In this document: piece after piece, positions 16,037 to 24,012 of the stretch
Numbering within the stretch: position 1 is the stretch's first letter
Layout: every line of letters begins with the position of its first letter
IMG/VR virus record: IMGVR_UViG_3300028800_000209
Coordinates: 1-36,894 of that record
Origin: a virus
Length of the DNA stretch: 36,894 nucleotides
Direction: 5' to 3' (one strand)
Made by a program: the position numbers and the translations under genes
Notes under the pieces: generated by a model
Told to the model about the DNA's origin: nothing
Database searches by the model: none
Seen by the model: only the letters and a program-made list of their open reading frames with translations

Positions 16037-18108
16037 CAGAATTTGCCGTCCGGCGCGTAGCGGTATCGCAGCGCTCCAATACGCCACCAGGTACCCAGAT
16101 CTGACGACGAGATCCTGATGGCAACCAATCTCCCGCGCAGCCGCGTGTTGAAGTACTCGGTCGCCTTGGTCACTGTGTATGGGCCGTCTGCGGTCGGGGT
16201 GTCGCCTGGGTAGTCGACGACATAAAACGTGATCTGCACTGCGGCGGTCTGCGCCGCAGAGTATTGCCCCCATTTCATGTCGGGCCACACCAGATCAACG
16301 AATGTCTTGAAGTCGCCTTCCGCCAGCGCGAAATAGCCAGTCTGCAGGAACGGCTGCATTGCCACTCCATCGGCGTCGTTCGATGTCTCATGCTGGTAGA
16401 GATACAGCGATGACGGGTCAGCGCCGATTGGAGGGCCGAGCACCGACTGATCAACCCATGCAGAGCGACCGAGAGATCCGTAGTCCCACTCGCCCAATAG
16501 CACGTTGTATTTGACGTATGAGTCGACCTCGCCTGCGCCGTTGGCGGATGGGTAGAACCACTGGATTTCTCCGAACCGCGAATTTACTGCGACTCTGATC
16601 CTATTCATGGCTGTCTGAAACGGAACCAAAAGAGACCCTTGCCAGAGATTCTGGAACACCACATCCCACACTGGACACGGAAGCGGCACGACTCCAGCTG
16701 AACCGAGTGTGTAGAACTGTGCCTGGCCCATCCAGTATACGATTCCGTTCAACGACGCTGCGGCTTTGCGCCCGATAAGACCGCAGCCGGCTCCAATTTC
16801 GTTAAACGAATAGACTAGGGGTGGCCCGATATACTGCATCGACCAGACATCGATGTCTGTCCAGATGATCGCCTGCTGTGGCCCCTGGATGCACCCAACG
16901 ATGCGTGAACCCTTTGGGATGCGATACGAGCCCGCCTGGTTCGTCGTCAGCGGAATCCATTGGCTCGGGTTGTTGACGTCGCACCACGCCACGAGCAGTG
17001 GATCTTGAATGCCTGTCTGAGTCGAACCCCACGCCACAATCTGCCGCTGTGGCATCGCCACAAAAGCACCGTCATTGATCGGAGGAGCCTGTGGGATGAC
17101 TGCTGCAGCTACCTGACCATACGGTTGTCCGGTCGGATCCCACAAATAGAGCGGCTGCACCTGAAGGCCCGCTATTCCTGAAATCGATGTCGTAGGACAC
17201 GCAATTAGGTCTTGCCCGAAATTATCTAGCGTCCAGTCCGCCGCCAGTACTTTGCCTCCCGAAGGGCCGAAGATGGCGCCAGTATCAAAGATGAAGACTG
17301 CTAGGCCATTATTAAGGGTTACGCTGCCGGTCGATGATGCTTTTCCAGATGCCGCTATAGTGAAACTATTGGCACTGCTTATGCTCTGTACGACGTAGTT
17401 TCCTTGCAGCAGAATCCCGTTTACAGATGTGGCCATTAACACCGGGAACGTGGTGCCTAAAGCGTATCCGTGATTGGTAAGAGTCACCGTTACTACGCTT
17501 GATCCGATTACGGTGGTGAATACAGGAAGAGAGGCCCCGGCCACCGTCGTAGCAGCCACCAGGTTTCCTAGCTGGTCTCTAGCCAGAACATGGTAGTTTG
17601 CGGAATTAAAATAACCGTCCTGGTTGCACTGATAAAACCCGAACAGAACGACTCCGCCGACAGCTATTTGCGTGGCTATATATACGCTGCATCCTTGTTG
17701 CACGCCAAGCTCCGTAGAGCTTGATACAGTTATCGTTGCGCTTCCTATGGTTGCTGAGGCCGACGGGGCGTTGTAATTGTCATATCTTGCAGTAGGGGTT
17801 ACGTCAGTCAGCGCGCCCGCAGTGATCACTCCGAGCTGCGAATACGTTTGCGCAGGTACTTGCTGCGTTCCGAAAGCAAGGTGCGAGTTGTCGTTGACGT
17901 CCTCCCACGCCCAAAGCGCGCGAACGACCGAAGCCATTACGGAGGGATAGAACTTCGACCATCCACCGAGTTTGCCAACCAACCCAGGCCCGTTCTGATC
18001 GAAGAAATATCGAATGAGATTCGAGGACGAAATCCCGCCATTCTCATTAAGGGCCGGCGTCTCAGTGGTGTTGACGCCTCCGGTCAGACGAAGCATTGCA
18101 TGCGGCAT
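16036..18108 (-). CDS. P22 gp10-like tail nozzle / DNA stabilisation protein
   Basis: 690 residues starting MPHAMLRLTGGVNTTETPAL. The N-terminal LTGGVNTxxTPxLNxxG followed by NLIRYFFDQNGPGLVGKLGGW is the classic opening of P22 gp10-type packaged-DNA-stabilisation or tail-hub proteins. The long middle is beta-rich with WAWEDVNDNSHLAFGTQ, FVAMPQRQIVAWGS, DPLLVAWCDVNNPSQWIP and VDVWSMQYIGPP-like segments, fitting a beta-propeller. The C-terminus includes WWRIGALRYRYAPDG. It lies three bases from the adaptor gene upstream, as expected for a connector module. An alternative start at MLRLTGG (18096) is possible. Family assignment is by motif memory and is fairly secure. Confidence 0.8.
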   Translation of the reverse strand: MPHAMLRLTGGVNTTETPALNENGGISSSNLIRYFFDQNGPGLVGKLGGWSKFYPSVMASVVRALWAWEDVNDNSHLAFGTQQVPAQTYSQLGVITAGALTDVTPTARYDNYNAPSASATIGSATITVSSSTELGVQQGCSVYIATQIAVGGVVLFGFYQCNQDGYFNSANYHVLARDQLGNLVAATTVAGASLPVFTTVIGSSVVTVTLTNHGYALGTTFPVLMATSVNGILLQGNYVVQSISSANSFTIAASGKASSTGSVTLNNGLAVFIFDTGAIFGPSGGKVLAADWTLDNFGQDLIACPTTSISGIAGLQVQPLYLWDPTGQPYGQVAAAVIPQAPPINDGAFVAMPQRQIVAWGSTQTGIQDPLLVAWCDVNNPSQWIPLTTNQAGSYRIPKGSRIVGCIQGPQQAIIWTDIDVWSMQYIGPPLVYSFNEIGAGCGLIGRKAAASLNGIVYWMGQAQFYTLGSAGVVPLPCPVWDVVFQNLWQGSLLVPFQTAMNRIRVAVNSRFGEIQWFYPSANGAGEVDSYVKYNVLLGEWDYGSLGRSAWVDQSVLGPPIGADPSSLYLYQHETSNDADGVAMQPFLQTGYFALAEGDFKTFVDLVWPDMKWGQYSAAQTAAVQITFYVVDYPGDTPTADGPYTVTKATEYFNTRLRGRLVAIRISSSDLGTWWRIGALRYRYAPDGKF

Positions 18109-18111
18109 GCG

Positions 18112-18894
18112 TCACCGAGTCGGCGTCGCCGCAGTCGGCGTGGAGTAGGATGACCACCCAGAACCTTCCTGCTTGCGTCGGTTCTCGAGCGCGATGGCTC
18201 CGAGGCGCAGCGCCTGATACTGCTTTTCGTACGACTGGCCCATGTCTGGGCTATCCGATCCGGCTGAGAAATTGCGCTGGTACGCCGACACAAAAATCAT
18301 GCTCGCCATCACCAACAGGTCAGGGTAGTACGCGCTAATGTAGGTGTAAGCCGTATCTGCCGGCCCATTAGAAGCGTTCGTAAACAGGCTTGGCGCACAC
18401 TGCGTTCCAGTCACGCGCAGCGAGTACCCGTAGTTCGGCGGCGGACCAAGAAGGATGTTGGTGAACGAATCTTCTTCGCTCCCAAAGTTGTCGCCGTACA
18501 TCGCGGCGTATCGCGGCGTGCCAGCCTGAGCCATGCCCCCGTAGCAATTCTGAATGAATTCCTTAGATACAGGCACAAGTGGGGAGCTATTGACGACCGT
18601 GCCACTTGAGAGTTGCACGATCTCCAGTGTTTGCACCGTCAGAAAATCTCCTACCGGAAGCGGGAACACCGCCTGCCCAGCCGTGAGCGTGTACGTGTTC
18701 GATGTCTGCGAAGACAGCATGTCGAGGTCGCGCTGAATGCGGCCCTCGGCGTACGACAGTATCTGAGGCAGGATCTGCTGCAGCGGCGCATCGACGAACC
18801 CATAGACCCCGGACGTCTCCTGCGTCTGCGCGACAGCCATCGATCCAATCGTCTGGACCCACGCGTTGAATGAAAGGGGATTGAGGGATGGCAT
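18112..18894 (-). CDS. Head-tail adaptor-like protein
   Basis: 260 residues. It begins MPSLNPLSFNAWVQTIGSMA. Features are a helical N-terminal half (LQQILPQILSYAEGRIQRDL), a beta segment (YTLTAGQAVFPLPVGDFLTVQ), a Gly/Pro-rich loop (ILLGPPPNYGY) and a C-terminal helical bundle (YYPDLLVMASMIFVSAYQ, SYEKQYQALRLGAIALENRR). The ordering matches podovirus adaptor proteins that attach the tail to the portal (SU10-type adaptor or T7 gp11 in role). It sits immediately upstream of the gp10-like nozzle, which supports the call. No good ribosome site precedes the ATG, so translation may depend on coupling to the gene one base upstream. Confidence 0.65.
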   Translation of the reverse strand: MPSLNPLSFNAWVQTIGSMAVAQTQETSGVYGFVDAPLQQILPQILSYAEGRIQRDLDMLSSQTSNTYTLTAGQAVFPLPVGDFLTVQTLEIVQLSSGTVVNSSPLVPVSKEFIQNCYGGMAQAGTPRYAAMYGDNFGSEEDSFTNILLGPPPNYGYSLRVTGTQCAPSLFTNASNGPADTAYTYISAYYPDLLVMASMIFVSAYQRNFSAGSDSPDMGQSYEKQYQALRLGAIALENRRKQEGSGWSSYSTPTAATPTR

Positions 18895-18895
18895 A

Positions 18896-20137
18896 CTATT
18901 GAAAGAAACACGTCAGCATGTAACTGCCATCTGTGTTTACAAACGACGTGGAGTAAAGCTGCACACGCACAGTGATGAGTCCAGATCCAACTCCAGTAGT
19001 AGTGAGTTCAGGAATCAGAAGCGTTCCGCTTAAACCAAAATTTGTGACTTGGCAAATTGGCGTATACGAATTGTTCAAAACACCATTGAACTGTACGGTG
19101 TATATGCCAACGCCATTGTAGGTGCAACCAACAACGTTTGCTGTGTGAGTTGAGGTAGAAGCAAAGCAGGTTGACGGACTTCCGGTAACAAAGGCATATG
19201 CGATCTGGGTCGGACCGGAGCCGCTAGGAACTGAGACAATAGGATTACCGGCAGTGGCGATGGTCGTCGTGCAATTAGCATTTCCGTTCGCCGTTACTCC
19301 GGTTGCAAGCGTGCCTGAGCACTGCGTTGGTGTCGTCGCCAACGCTGTTGCGGTAGCGATATTTCCGGTAACCGTGGCATCAGCTACGCCGTTTTGATAT
19401 ATCGATTGTGCGTTGATTGAGCCAAGACCTTTGTCTGCTCCGCTAGGGGAGCCAAACACGGCTCCGCCATCGCCGTACACTGCGGCATATTCTACGCTTT
19501 GGTTATAGTTACTTATGTTTAACGCTAAATCTCCAGATGTTGTTCCGGCCGCAATATAGGCTCCGAACGAAGCTCCGCTTGTGGAGTTCCCCTGTAGAAA
19601 TAATCCGTAGTTGTTGGATCCATTGATGGTTATTCCGGGGTTCGCTGTCGCGGCATTGACTGTGATAGGAAAGCCGGCACTTGGAGAGAACGTCCAATGC
19701 CCGGTCATAGTCGGAGAAATAGATTGCGATAGTACTGGCGCTGCGTCTGAACGCATGAATGTCGTTGCTGCCCCGTTGACAGCGCTCAGCCCTATGGTGC
19801 CAGTAGGATTTGCGCCTACCGGATACGCCGGCAGCGTCGCGCAATTCGCGTTCCCATTCGCAGCTATCCCGGTGGCGAACTGGCCTGAACACTGCGTCGG
19901 AACGGCGCCCAATGCGGTGGCTGTGGCGGCTACGGTAGCTGTGGCTGCATTTCCAGGCCAGCTTCCTGTTGCCACAAGGCTGATCGGCAACTGCCCGGTC
20001 AGGAATCCGGTGGCGGCGAGATTGATCGACTGCGACGTTGCCGTTCCATACAACGCGCCACCAGGGGCGAAGTAGTTGTATACCTGTGCGCACGCCGCCT
20101 GCGCCAGCATCAGAAACAGGAAAAGTATTTTCTTCAT
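18896..20137 (-). CDS. Tail-fibre-like protein with signal peptide and Cys-framed repeats
   Basis: 413 residues from ATG 20137 (MKKILFLFLMLAQAACAQVY). The N-terminus is a Sec signal with likely cleavage after ACA. Residues about 85-110 and 270-292 carry two copies of a repeat, PTQCSGQFATGIAANGNANC and PTQCSGTLATGVTANGNANC. A third block, TTFMRSDAAPVLSQSISPTM, resembles phage fibre linker motifs. The C-terminal domain has four Cys and many short strands. The start at 20137 gives an ATGA overlap with the upstream gene. An in-frame ATG at 20149 only adds four residues. It lies between neck genes, so it may be a side fibre. The repeat type is one I associate with Acidobacteriota proteins, a weak host hint. 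Confidence 0.7.
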   Translation of the reverse strand: MKKILFLFLMLAQAACAQVYNYFAPGGALYGTATSQSINLAATGFLTGQLPISLVATGSWPGNAATATVAATATALGAVPTQCSGQFATGIAANGNANCATLPAYPVGANPTGTIGLSAVNGAATTFMRSDAAPVLSQSISPTMTGHWTFSPSAGFPITVNAATANPGITINGSNNYGLFLQGNSTSGASFGAYIAAGTTSGDLALNISNYNQSVEYAAVYGDGGAVFGSPSGADKGLGSINAQSIYQNGVADATVTGNIATATALATTPTQCSGTLATGVTANGNANCTTTIATAGNPIVSVPSGSGPTQIAYAFVTGSPSTCFASTSTHTANVVGCTYNGVGIYTVQFNGVLNNSYTPICQVTNFGLSGTLLIPELTTTGVGSGLITVRVQLYSTSFVNTDGSYMLTCFFQ

Positions 20138-20622
20138 ACCGGAATCCATTTGCCGATGGTTGTCGAATATTTGAACGATTGAGAATTGTTCTGGGTCAAA
20201 ATCATGTCAGCTGGCAGTCGAAATTGATTGGCCGCTAGCGAACCGGCGTTCAGCGCGTTCAAAGTCATCGCGAAGGCGCTGAGATTTGTGATCGTGACAA
20301 TCTGGCCGTTGAATCCGGCTAGCAACCCGGTGATGTTGCAGATCGCCCCAGGCGTCAATTCAAGAAACCCGGTCGCGATTCCATACCCGACCGGGTTGTA
20401 ATTGTTGTTGGCGCCGGAGGCTGGAACAGCAGTAGCCACTCCAACCGGACCTGTTGGGACAGCCAGACCGGCCAATACCACGATTTGCGCGACTGTAGCC
20501 CGTATCGAGGCATAACCTGGTTGTCCGTTGGGCAGCAGCGTCGGCTGCGCCAGTTCGATCTGCTCCGCTCCGGTAAGGCCGCCGACCGCCTGTGGCAACT
20601 GCAGAATTGTGGCTGTGCTCAT
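20134..20622 (-). CDS. Unknown beta-rich structural protein
   Basis: 162 residues from ATG 20622 (MSTATILQLPQAVGGLTGAEQ). The first 60 residues (ILQLPQAVGGLTGAEQIEL, then YASIRATVAQIVVLAG) resemble the head-fibre or tail-fibre N-terminal anchor seen in several podoviruses, where LTGxEQIxxxQ followed by TxxQI is common. The rest is a beta domain (IVTITNLSAFAMTLNALNAG, then SFKYSTTIGKWIPV) with a C-terminal W-I-P-V that fits a fibre tip. It shares ATGA overlaps on both sides, with the Cys-rich gene upstream and the signal-peptide gene downstream. I infer a fibre or decoration subunit. Confidence 0.65.
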   Translation of the reverse strand: MSTATILQLPQAVGGLTGAEQIELAQPTLLPNGQPGYASIRATVAQIVVLAGLAVPTGPVGVATAVPASGANNNYNPVGYGIATGFLELTPGAICNITGLLAGFNGQIVTITNLSAFAMTLNALNAGSLAANQFRLPADMILTQNNSQSFKYSTTIGKWIPV

Positions 20623-21344
20623 GCTGCTGGCACCGTTGGTGTTCCGTACGGCAGACCCACGAGCGCTGTCACAATGCGGGTCTTGTACGTCAACAGCGAC
20701 GCTGCGGCGATATTGCCTGGAGTCGTGTAGGTAAACGCCGTGGCGCTCACGACCGTCACGCTATAGAACCCATTTGCCGCGGTGAGGCCGGACACAGCGA
20801 TCTGCGAGTTCGTTTGCATCCCATGGGCCTGGGAGCACGTCACAGCGATTGTGGCCGTTCCATTAGAGACTGCCGATAGGATGGCTAGGGGGGTTCCGAA
20901 CGCCTTCTGTACGCCTCCGTTGTACGGCATGACGGCATTCTGATCGAGGCCGTCTGGGGCTCCGATCGGCTGCATGGAACGGTTCCGGCAGTCCTGAGTG
21001 ACGCGCAGCGTCGTAGACGGCACCGGCAGCCCGGTGATCGCGTCGATGGTGCCTGGAACAGTTGAACGGTAGTCCGTCTCGGCGTCCGCGAAATTCTCTA
21101 CCCGAGGCTGCCACACCGTGACCGGGTCAGCAGGCAACTGGATCGCTCGCAGCTGCTCCTGCGGAACGTCCAGGCAGCGGCGGCAAACCCGAATCCATAT
21201 ATTCTGGATCGTCGTGCCGCGCCATTCGTGCTGCCAGTTGAGATTGACGAGGTTATTCCAGAATCCGCACCGATCACACACCCCAAAAGCCTGTGGGTTC
21301 TTGGCAGATACTCGAGCCCGGCCGGAGCGTGATGCGTAGGCCAT
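20619..21344 (-). CDS. Virion-associated protein with zinc-ribbon-like CxxC pairs
   Basis: 241 residues from ATG 21344 (MAYASRSGRARVSAKNPQAF). Residues 23-26 and 52-55 are CDRC and CRRC with about 25 residues between, so a single zinc ribbon is likely. After that comes a Pro/Asp-rich part (PVTVWQPRVENFADAETDYR), then a beta domain with LPVPSTTLRVTQDCRN, ATIAVTCSQAHGMQTNSQI and VSGLTAANGFYSVTVV. The latter resembles an Ig-like tail domain found in phage neck or tail proteins. The ATG overlaps the gp4-like gene stop by one base (TAATG). A longer frame reaching 21623 runs antisense-like inside the neighbour and is rejected. Role is probably neck or tail. Confidence 0.65.
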   Translation of the reverse strand: MAYASRSGRARVSAKNPQAFGVCDRCGFWNNLVNLNWQHEWRGTTIQNIWIRVCRRCLDVPQEQLRAIQLPADPVTVWQPRVENFADAETDYRSTVPGTIDAITGLPVPSTTLRVTQDCRNRSMQPIGAPDGLDQNAVMPYNGGVQKAFGTPLAILSAVSNGTATIAVTCSQAHGMQTNSQIAVSGLTAANGFYSVTVVSATAFTYTTPGNIAAASLLTYKTRIVTALVGLPYGTPTVPAA

Positions 21345-22054
21345 TATCTGAAATATCCACTCATCATCGGCGTGATGTAGGTGCTCGAGGTTTCCACGTT
21401 CTGTCGCGTGGCTACTCCCCACGACTCGTCCGCCATGATTTTCAGCCCCGGCGCGCGCTCTGGAGCCCAGATCGCGGCCAAGCGCGTCGCGAGTCCGAAC
21501 ACGTATGGTTCGAGGAAATAGACTGGCACCTCGACGTTCTGGCCGCCCTGCAGGTTGGAGTCCTGCGTCTGGCGCAGCCGGTAATACTTGAAGGATGCCT
21601 GCTGGCCATTTGGCGCCGGCCACAGGGTGACTGTCGGAGACAGTAGCCGATCGAACCAGAAGACGGTGGGCGCTCCCTGCTGCTGCTTGTTCGGGTAATT
21701 CGCATACTCAGTCCGGCTTATCGGAGTCATGATCCGATCGATCTCCGAACTCCCGGTATTGATCGTGTAATAGCCGTCGAGCATGACGATGGTGTTGTAC
21801 GGCACCGGGTAAGTCGTGCATCCCTGAACGAGTGAGATGCACTGCAGGTCTACCTGCCACAGGTTGACGCCGTCCGCGCTCCAGCGCGCCATGAGCATGT
21901 TGGTGGCAATGCGCGCATCTTCGAAGTGCTGCTGCGTCAGCGCTGTTCTGCGAACGCCGCAAAGCCCGTAGGCATAGAGCACTGCTTCGCCCATCGATGG
22001 GGCGAACGAATAAGAACCTGAAGTGTTCAGCGGGCTTTGAAACGACGAACTCAC
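21344..22054 (-). CDS. P22 gp4-like tail accessory factor
   Basis: 236 residues from GTG 22054 (MSSSFQSPLNTSGSYSF). The core motif, ALTQQHFEDARIATNMLMAR followed by WSADGVNLWQVDLQ, is the signature of P22 gp4-type head-to-tail connector proteins (a helix, then LxxWxxxGxxLW). Downstream are TYPVPYNTIVMLDGYYT, RIMTPISRTEYANYPNK, FWFDRLLSPTVTLWPAP and a helical C-terminus. GGAG lies seven bases before the GTG. In P22 this protein follows the portal and closes the neck after packaging. Here it precedes the zinc-ribbon protein and adaptor, which is consistent. The GTG gives a GTGA overlap with the small gene upstream. Confidence 0.8.
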   Translation of the reverse strand: MSSSFQSPLNTSGSYSFAPSMGEAVLYAYGLCGVRRTALTQQHFEDARIATNMLMARWSADGVNLWQVDLQCISLVQGCTTYPVPYNTIVMLDGYYTINTGSSEIDRIMTPISRTEYANYPNKQQQGAPTVFWFDRLLSPTVTLWPAPNGQQASFKYYRLRQTQDSNLQGGQNVEVPVYFLEPYVFGLATRLAAIWAPERAPGLKIMADESWGVATRQNVETSSTYITPMMSGYFR

Positions 22055-22320
22055 CCGATTCTCCAGATCGTGCCATCGAAATAGACAGGTACAGCATTTG
22101 CTCCACCACCTGCCGCCGGGGCGCCGAATGTGGTTGAAGTCGCGTCAGTCACAAACGAGCGCGTTCCTTGAGGAGACGATACAAGGGCGGCCACGACAGT
22201 AGGGGCTGTATATGCCATTGACCCAGCCACACCCTGCGGCCCTTGAGGCCCTGGCGTCGCAATCTCGACAATGGTAGCCGTGATGTCGCCAACGGATACC
22301 TGTGAGCCTGAGCAACTCAT
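22051..22320 (-). CDS. Small head/fibre-type protein
   Basis: 89 residues, MSCSGSQVSVGDITATIVEI. It includes ATPGPQGPQGVAGSMAYT, a short collagen-like G-x-y run, then TVVAALVSSPQGTRSFVTDA, GAPAAGGGANAVPVYFDG and WRIG. The order (collagen-like stretch, then TRxFVTDATSTTFG, then VPVYxDGTxWRIG) is typical of small phage head-fibre or tail-fibre tip proteins. It lies six bases after the preceding gene and overlaps the gp4-like gene (GTGA). Trimerisation through the collagen-like segment is a fair inference. Confidence 0.65.
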   Translation of the reverse strand: MSCSGSQVSVGDITATIVEIATPGPQGPQGVAGSMAYTAPTVVAALVSSPQGTRSFVTDATSTTFGAPAAGGGANAVPVYFDGTIWRIG

Positions 22321-22326
22321 GGCGCG

Positions 22327-22974
22327 TTAGTACGGCGCCGCGCCGGTCTGCATGAACGTCGCCGTGACGCTTCCAGCTCCGCTGTTCAGTAGTACGCGGG
22401 CGAAGATCGGCACCAGAGGGTACTGGGTGCTGTAGATCGCGGTCGTCGCCCCGACCATGGTCGCATCCAAGCTGTTCAGCCATGTCATATTGGCCGGCAG
22501 CACAGGGTTCGTCGGACTGTTTGGGTCGTCCATCGATTGCTGGATGGTGTAGTTCACCGTGCCAGTGACGTCGGTCGCGACCGTGGCGGTGCCTGCGGCA
22601 TATTCGTCGAAGCGCACCCATGGGGATGAGGCGATGCCGTTCGTGCCAGCCGTGACCGCCGCAGTGGCTCCGCCGTTGATCACGATTGACGTCACCGTCT
22701 TGAAGTCCTGAGCGGTGAACGCAGATCCGGTTATCGGCCCGACGACCTCAGTCAGCAGCGTACCGGTCGGAGAAGTTCCTGTGACCGTGAATGTATGCGT
22801 CGTGTCCGCAGTGGTGATGAGGACGCGGCGCGCCGTATCAAGGATCGCGATCCCATTGACTACGGTGGCTCCGTTCAGCGTGAGCGGCCCGGCAGCTCCA
22901 GGGGTCTGGGACAGCGCGATATTGTTCGCGGACGCCGCAGCGAGGGGACCGACGGTTGCTGTGATAGGGCGCAT
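22327..22974 (-). CDS. Beta-rich virion protein of unknown function
   Basis: 215 residues, MRPITATVGPLAAASANNIA. It is low-charge with many Thr/Val/Ala strands (GAAGPLTLNGATVVNGIAIL, RRVLITTADTTHTFTVTG, SIVINGGATAAVTAG). I do not recognise the family. It resembles small head-decoration or tail proteins and is the first gene after the terminator that closes the capsid cassette. GGAG lies nine bases before the ATG, just past the terminator's T tract, so this gene depends on read-through or on a promoter I could not identify. Confidence 0.65.
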   Translation of the reverse strand: MRPITATVGPLAAASANNIALSQTPGAAGPLTLNGATVVNGIAILDTARRVLITTADTTHTFTVTGTSPTGTLLTEVVGPITGSAFTAQDFKTVTSIVINGGATAAVTAGTNGIASSPWVRFDEYAAGTATVATDVTGTVNYTIQQSMDDPNSPTNPVLPANMTWLNSLDATMVGATTAIYSTQYPLVPIFARVLLNSGAGSVTATFMQTGAAPY

Positions 22975-22985
22975 GTCTTTACTCC

Positions 22986-23014
22986 AAAAATGAAAACGGG
23001 GCTCTAGGCCCCGT
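22986..23014 (-). terminator. Intrinsic terminator after the capsid cassette
   Basis: On the transcript, ACGGGGC pairs with GCCCCGT across a five-base loop (CTAGA), followed by TTTTCATTTTT. It ends the cassette that began at promoter A. The next gene starts 12 bases later, so some read-through is expected. It shares the CTAG loop start with the terminator at 25704-25731. Confidence 0.75.
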
Positions 23015-23054
23015 AATCATATAGCCATGGGCCACGGCCGCCCTACTATCCGGT

Positions 23055-23450
23055 TCAATCCTCGCCGCTGGCGACGTCCTGCTCGTCCTTCATCAGCTTG
23101 CGTCCAGGAGCATCGGTGCCCTTGCGCGCGCTCGTGAATGGCTTCGAATCGGAGCCCGAGCCGGCTTGGCCGCCGCCCTTCTTGCCAGGACGAGTCCCCT
23201 GATTCTCAGGACCAAATCCAGCGGCGCCACCGCTCTTGCGGGGTTTCCGACCGGAGTGGAACGGCACCTTCTCGCCTTCTACCTTGCCGCCGCCCTTGCG
23301 CTTCGCGCGACCGCCGCGCTTGCGCTCTTCGGCCTCGTTCGCGACGCCTTCCTGTTTCTCTCCGGTGTTGGAGCGATTCTGAGGCTTGTCATTCAGATCC
23401 TCTTCTGGCTCGTTCGCGCCACCGGTTTCTCTGTGCTTACGACCCTTCAT
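23055..23450 (-). CDS. Basic low-complexity protein
   Basis: 131 residues, MKGRKHRETGGANEPEEDLN. Very rich in Lys, Arg, Gly and Glu with several GG/GGG runs (RKRGGRAKRKGGGKVEG, RKPRKSGGAAGFG, KKGGGQAGSGS). No fold is evident. Expected to be disordered and nucleic-acid-binding. It is the last gene of the capsid cassette, before the terminator, with AAGGAG upstream. It may be a condensing or internal packaging protein. The (S/R)GG motif also appears in the candidate ejected proteins. Confidence 0.65.
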   Translation of the reverse strand: MKGRKHRETGGANEPEEDLNDKPQNRSNTGEKQEGVANEAEERKRGGRAKRKGGGKVEGEKVPFHSGRKPRKSGGAAGFGPENQGTRPGKKGGGQAGSGSDSKPFTSARKGTDAPGRKLMKDEQDVASGED

Positions 23451-23461
23451 TGCATGGCTCC

Positions 23462-23998
23462 TTACGAGGCGTTATTGATGCCCTGAACGTAGAACACGGT
23501 CAGTGTACCAACAAACGCGCCGGTAGCATTGAACGTCAGCAGAATCTGTACGTCGGTGTTGCCGACGTTGTCCCAGTTCCCGATCTGGCCTGCAGTCGTT
23601 GGAAGCAGCGTCGAGTTCAACTGTCCGAGTGCCGCCAGAGATCCGGCGCCTGCGTTCGTGAAGAACGTCGCGCTTCCGCCGACGATACCGATTCCGACTG
23701 TTCCGGCCGCCTGGACGGTCGTCACCATCAGGTAGATGTCGGTGATCTGGCTCTGGGCCGGGATCACGATGTTGGTCGCGAACGTAGTCGCTACGCTGTT
23801 GACGCCGGCCTGCGTCTGCACCATCTGGCAATAGCCCACGTTGGCCTGTCCGTTGGAAGTGCTTCCAAGGCCAGCAAGCGTTGTGGACCCGTCAGAATGG
23901 ACGATGTTCCCGGCCAGAATCGGACCCGTGAACAGCGTGCCCGGAAAAATCGGGCTCCCGTTCGGGTTCGGGTATTGGCCGCCGTTGATGTCGGACAT
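23462..23998 (-). CDS. Small virion protein in the capsid cassette
   Basis: 178 residues, MSDINGGQYPNPNGSPIFPG. The N-terminus contains NGGxYPNPNGSPIFPGTLFTGP, then GNIVHSDGSTTLAGLGS, after which come alternating strands (IVIPAQSQITDIYLMVTTVQ, GTVGIGIVGGSATFF, TDVQILLTFNATGA). The architecture fits a trimeric head fibre or decoration protein. It lies 14 bases downstream of the major capsid gene, with GAGG eight to nine bases before the start, so it is probably expressed in high copy. Function inferred from position and composition. Confidence 0.7.
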   Translation of the reverse strand: MSDINGGQYPNPNGSPIFPGTLFTGPILAGNIVHSDGSTTLAGLGSTSNGQANVGYCQMVQTQAGVNSVATTFATNIVIPAQSQITDIYLMVTTVQAAGTVGIGIVGGSATFFTNAGAGSLAALGQLNSTLLPTTAGQIGNWDNVGNTDVQILLTFNATGAFVGTLTVFYVQGINNAS

Positions 23999-24012
23999 GG
24001 GTCAGTCCTCGA

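Noticed and set aside
15656-16288. Extended 210-residue version of the small structural gene
   Set aside because: The added N-terminus is wholly inside the nozzle gene and Arg/His-rich. The TGATG overlap at 16036 marks the real start.
18896-20137. Diversity-generating retroelement target
   Set aside because: Repeats exist, but there is no template repeat with adenine-directed differences and no reverse transcriptase in the window.
20619-21623. Longer start for the zinc-ribbon gene
   Set aside because: The extra 93 residues lie inside the gp4-like gene and look random. The TAATG overlap supports 21344.
22975-23054. Promoter for the gene at 22974 (TATGAT-like box)
   Set aside because: There is no acceptable -35 at 16-18 bases, and the terminator lies downstream of it.
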